NCBI RefSeq assembly: GCF_000265245.1
Contig: NZ_AJKS02000001.1
Span: 124,001-188,000 of the forward strand
From: Halomonas smyrnensis AAD6
GTDB lineage: Bacteria; Pseudomonadota; Gammaproteobacteria; Pseudomonadales; Halomonadaceae
Direction of reading: 5' to 3'
Length of the DNA stretch: 64,000 bases
This document shows positions 61,634 through 64,000 of the stretch, one piece after another. Every line of letters begins with the position of its first letter. Position 1 is the first letter of the stretch. The notes below the pieces were generated by a model, which searched no databases, was not told the DNA's origin, and worked only from the letters and a program-made list of their open reading frames with translations. The position numbers and the translations under genes were made by a program.

Positions 61634-63418
61634 TCAGGCCGGGGTGATCCGTCCGAGCGCGTCGCCGGCGGCGAGCGTGCTGCCGGCCTGGGCCTCGATG
61701 ACGAGCGTGCCGTCGCGGCCGGCGACGATCTGGGTCTCCATCTTCATCGCCTCCATGATGGCGACGACCTGGCCCTCCTTGACCGAGTGTCCATCCTCGA
61801 CCTGCCAGGCCAGCAGCGTGCCGCTGATCGGCGCGCTGATACCGCCTTCGTCGGCGTCCGCGGTGTCCTGGCCGGCGACCGCTTCTCCGCCGAGCGAGAG
61901 CCCCTGAAGCAGGCCGGTGGGCAGGCCGATGCGATGGCGCTTGCCGTCGATGTCGATCATGGCGTGCAGCATGCCGGGCTCGCTGGCCGGCGGCTGGCGG
62001 GGCGCCCACTCCAGGGCGTCGTCGAAGTCGGTCTCGATCCAGCGCGTATGCACACGGAAGGCGTCCTTGCCGGTGAAGTCCGGGTGTGCCATGACGGCGC
62101 GGTGGAAGGGCAGTACCGAGGCGACGCCCTCGATCTCGAACTGCGCCAGCGCCCGGCGGGCGCGGGCGATGGCCTGCTCGCGGGTGGCGCCGGTGACGAT
62201 CAGCTTGGCCATCAGCGAATCGAAGTGGCCGGAGACGCTGTCGCCGCCTTCGACGCCGGTGTCGAGCCGCACGCCGGCCCCGCCGGGGGCACGGAAGGTG
62301 GCGATGCGCCCCGGGGTGGGCAGGAAGCCCTTGGCCGCGTCCTCGGCGTTGATGCGGAACTCGAAGCTGTGGCCGCGCGGCGCGGGCGACTCGCTGAAGG
62401 ATAGCGGCAGCCCCTCGGCGATGCGCAGCTGTTCGAGGACCAGGTCGACGCCGGCGGTCTCCTCGGTAACGGGATGCTCGACCTGCAGCCGGGTGTTGAC
62501 CTCGAGGAACGACAGGGTGCCGTCGCTGCCGAGCAGGAACTCGACCGTGCCGGCGCCCACGTAGCCGGCCCGGGCGCAGATGTCGCGGGCGGCGCGATGG
62601 ATCTCGTCGCGCTGCTCATCGCTCAGGTGCGGCGCCGGCGCCTCCTCGACCAGCTTCTGATTGCGCCGCTGCAGCGAGCAGTCGCGAGTGCCGACCACCA
62701 CGACCGTGCCGTGACGATCGCCCAGCACCTGGGCCTCGATATGACGGGGGCGGTCGAGGAACTGCTCGACGAAGCACTCGCCGCGTCCGAAGGCGGCCTC
62801 GGCCTCGCGCACCGCCGAGTGATAGAGCTCGGCGACCTCGTCCATGCGCCAGGCGACCTTGAGCCCGCGCCCGCCGCCGCCGAAGGCGGCCTTGATGGCG
62901 ATCGGAAGGCCATGCTGCTCGGCGAAGGCCACTACCTCCTCGGCGCTTTCCACCGGGTCCTGGGTGCCCTGCACCAGCGGGGCGCCGGCTTCCAGCGCCA
63001 GCCGGCGCGCCTCGACCTTGTCGCCGAGCGCCTCGATGGTCTCGGGGTTCGGGCCGATCCACACCAGCCCGGCGGCCTCGACGGCGCGCGCGAAGTCGGC
63101 CCGCTCCGAGAGGAAGCCGTAGCCGGGATGCACGGCATCGACGCCGGCGCGATGGGCCGCATCCAGCAGCTTGTCGATCGACAGATAGCTCTCGCCCGGG
63201 CGCTCGCCGCCCAGCGCGAAGGCCTCGTCGGCCAGGCGCACGTGCATGGCGTCGAGGTCGCCGTCGGCATAGACGGCCACCGAGGCGGCGCCGTAGTCGC
63301 GGCAGGCGTGAATGACGCGCACCGCGATTTCGCCACGGTTGGCGATCAGCACCCTGCGGATGGGCCGATGCGCGGTGTGGGTGTCGGAGATGGCGTGATG
63401 GTGGTGGGGAGTGTTCAT
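61634..63418 (-). CDS. Biotin carboxylase fused to biotin carboxyl carrier domain
   Basis: 594 residues. Biotin carboxylase/ATP-grasp domain begins [23 protein letters not shown], with [12 protein letters not shown] and [17 protein letters not shown]; the C-terminal 75 residues are a biotinyl domain with EAMKMET (biotinylated Lys). It resembles acyl-CoA or urea carboxylase alpha subunits. Its ATG overlaps by four bases the stop of a KipA/PxpC-like gene, so it belongs to the widespread carboxylase-kipI-kipA cluster of uncertain substrate, not to the accABCD acetyl-CoA carboxylase. Confidence 0.88.
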   Translation of the reverse strand: MNTPHHHHAISDTHTAHRPIRRVLIANRGEIAVRVIHACRDYGAASVAVYADGDLDAMHVRLADEAFALGGERPGESYLSIDKLLDAAHRAGVDAVHPGYGFLSERADFARAVEAAGLVWIGPNPETIEALGDKVEARRLALEAGAPLVQGTQDPVESAEEVVAFAEQHGLPIAIKAAFGGGGRGLKVAWRMDEVAELYHSAVREAEAAFGRGECFVEQFLDRPRHIEAQVLGDRHGTVVVVGTRDCSLQRRNQKLVEEAPAPHLSDEQRDEIHRAARDICARAGYVGAGTVEFLLGSDGTLSFLEVNTRLQVEHPVTEETAGVDLVLEQLRIAEGLPLSFSESPAPRGHSFEFRINAEDAAKGFLPTPGRIATFRAPGGAGVRLDTGVEGGDSVSGHFDSLMAKLIVTGATREQAIARARRALAQFEIEGVASVLPFHRAVMAHPDFTGKDAFRVHTRWIETDFDDALEWAPRQPPASEPGMLHAMIDIDGKRHRIGLPTGLLQGLSLGGEAVAGQDTADADEGGISAPISGTLLAWQVEDGHSVKEGQVVAIMEAMKMETQIVAGRDGTLVIEAQAGSTLAAGDALGRITPA

Positions 63419-64000
63419 GAGGAGGCCTCGCCGCCGAGCGGTGAAAAGTCGGTGATCGGGTTGAAGCGGATATGGGCATCGGCAGGAATCTGCCCCGCCA
63501 GGTCCAGGTGATGGTCAGCCACGCAGGCGATCACCGGGTAGCCGCCCGTCAGAGGATGGTCGGCCAGGAACAGCACCGGCTGCCCGCTGGCGGGCACCTG
63601 GATGGCGCCGGTGACCGTGCCTTCGCTGGGCAGCTCGGCGTCGTCGGCGCGCTCGAGCGCTTGCTCGCCCTCCAGGCGCAGGCCGACGCGGTCCGATTGC
63701 GGGGTGACCCGCCAGTGCTGGGCGCAGAGCATCTCCCGGCCCCGGGCCGTGAACCAGTCGCTGCGCGGGCCCATGACCACATCCAACGTCACCGTCTGGC
63801 CGGACCGCGGCAGCTCCCGGCTGGGGGAGGGCTCGAGGGACAGCGCCGTGACCGGCAGGTCGGCCGCCCGCAGCTGGTCGCCGCGGGCCAGTGGTGCGGG
63901 CCCCAGCTTGGCCAGGGTGTCGGTGGCGCGGCTGCCGAGCACTGGGGCGACCTCGAAGCCGCCACGCAGGGCGAGATAGCTGCGAAGGCCGGCGCTCGGC
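63415..64000 (-). CDS. KipA/PxpC-like carboxyltransferase-family protein (cut by window edge)
   Basis: Only the C-terminal 194 residues are present; the frame is open to the window's right end. The visible part includes [22 protein letters not shown] and VGLRLEGEQ, then [22 protein letters not shown], typical of KipA/PxpC (DUF183; 5-oxoprolinase subunit C, also part of urea amidolyase). Overlaps the carboxylase start by four bases. PxpB/KipI is expected just outside the window. Confidence 0.85.
   Translation of the reverse strand, partial: PSAGLRSYLALRGGFEVAPVLGSRATDTLAKLGPAPLARGDQLRAADLPVTALSLEPSPSRELPRSGQTVTLDVVMGPRSDWFTARGREMLCAQHWRVTPQSDRVGLRLEGEQALERADDAELPSEGTVTGAIQVPASGQPVLFLADHPLTGGYPVIACVADHHLDLAGQIPADAHIRFNPITDFSPLGGEASS

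Overview
The window is a 64 kb piece of a high-GC gammaproteobacterial chromosome. Gene content points to Halomonadaceae (a Halomonas-like halophile): a BCCT choline/betaine transporter beside a BetA-type choline dehydrogenase, an ectoine-hydrolase-like M24 protein, acidic proteins, enterobacterial-style housekeeping genes (guaBA, xseA, argA, mnmC, hemB with cysteine zinc ligands) and strongly C/G-ended codons. Assignment is inference from gene content; no rRNA is present. There is no CRISPR array, prophage or intact insertion sequence.

Layout. 1-3 kb: TetR regulator (cut by the left edge) divergent from an EmrA/EmrB efflux pair. 3-5.7 kb: a two-oxygenase phosphonate module (TmpA/TmpB-like) divergent from a LysR regulator. 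5.8-10.1 kb: mnmC, a gene-free stretch with a perfect DnaA box, yciI, an RNase AM-like PHP gene and yciO, whose last 14 bases are amplified into a tandem repeat. 10.2-15.1 kb: a phosphate-flavoured run (acid phosphatase, ion channel, CYTH triphosphatase, PhoU-like protein with a Pit transporter). 15.3-20.9 kb: argA, then a structured, terminator-ended non-coding region with sigma54, IHF and GlrR-like sites, followed by glrK-qseG-glrR. 20.9-26.9 kb: xseA, an AbrB-type membrane protein, guaB and guaA.

26.9-31.6 kb is the most rearranged part: a lower-GC zeta-toxin gene with a 49-codon partner, then two copies of a beta-lactamase-rlmA block. The first copy keeps beta-lactamase and has a broken rlmA; the second keeps rlmA and has a broken beta-lactamase. 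Between them sits a gene fusing a YafY-type helix-turn-helix to a glutathione S-transferase. 31.7-44.3 kb: hemB, yghU, a dicarboxylate symporter, a cold-shock gene, LD-carboxypeptidase, two small unknown genes, argP/argO, an orphan LuxP-like AI-2 receptor, a DUF4399 protein, dbpA, an NlpE-META lipoprotein and a YebC-family gene. 44.4-53.4 kb: the M24 protein, a quinone-reductase-like enzyme, an ABC exporter, a PaiB-GNAT pair divergent from a MocR regulator with a clear operator, an MgtC-family membrane protein and ybaK. 53.5-64 kb: betT-betA, the SOS-controlled umuDC operon, benE, a 42-codon gene, tRNA-Thr(CGU) and a biotin carboxylase/KipA pair cut by the right edge.

How it fits together: several units converge on osmolytes and phosphorus (TmpAB could release glycine betaine and phosphate; BetT/BetA import and oxidise choline; phosphatase and Pit recover phosphate). 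The best candidate for something undescribed is the roughly 430-nt RNA locus upstream of glrK. It occupies the position glmY has in enterobacteria, carries an apparent sigma54/IHF/GlrR promoter, and contains two identical hairpins with CsrA-type ANGGAN loops.
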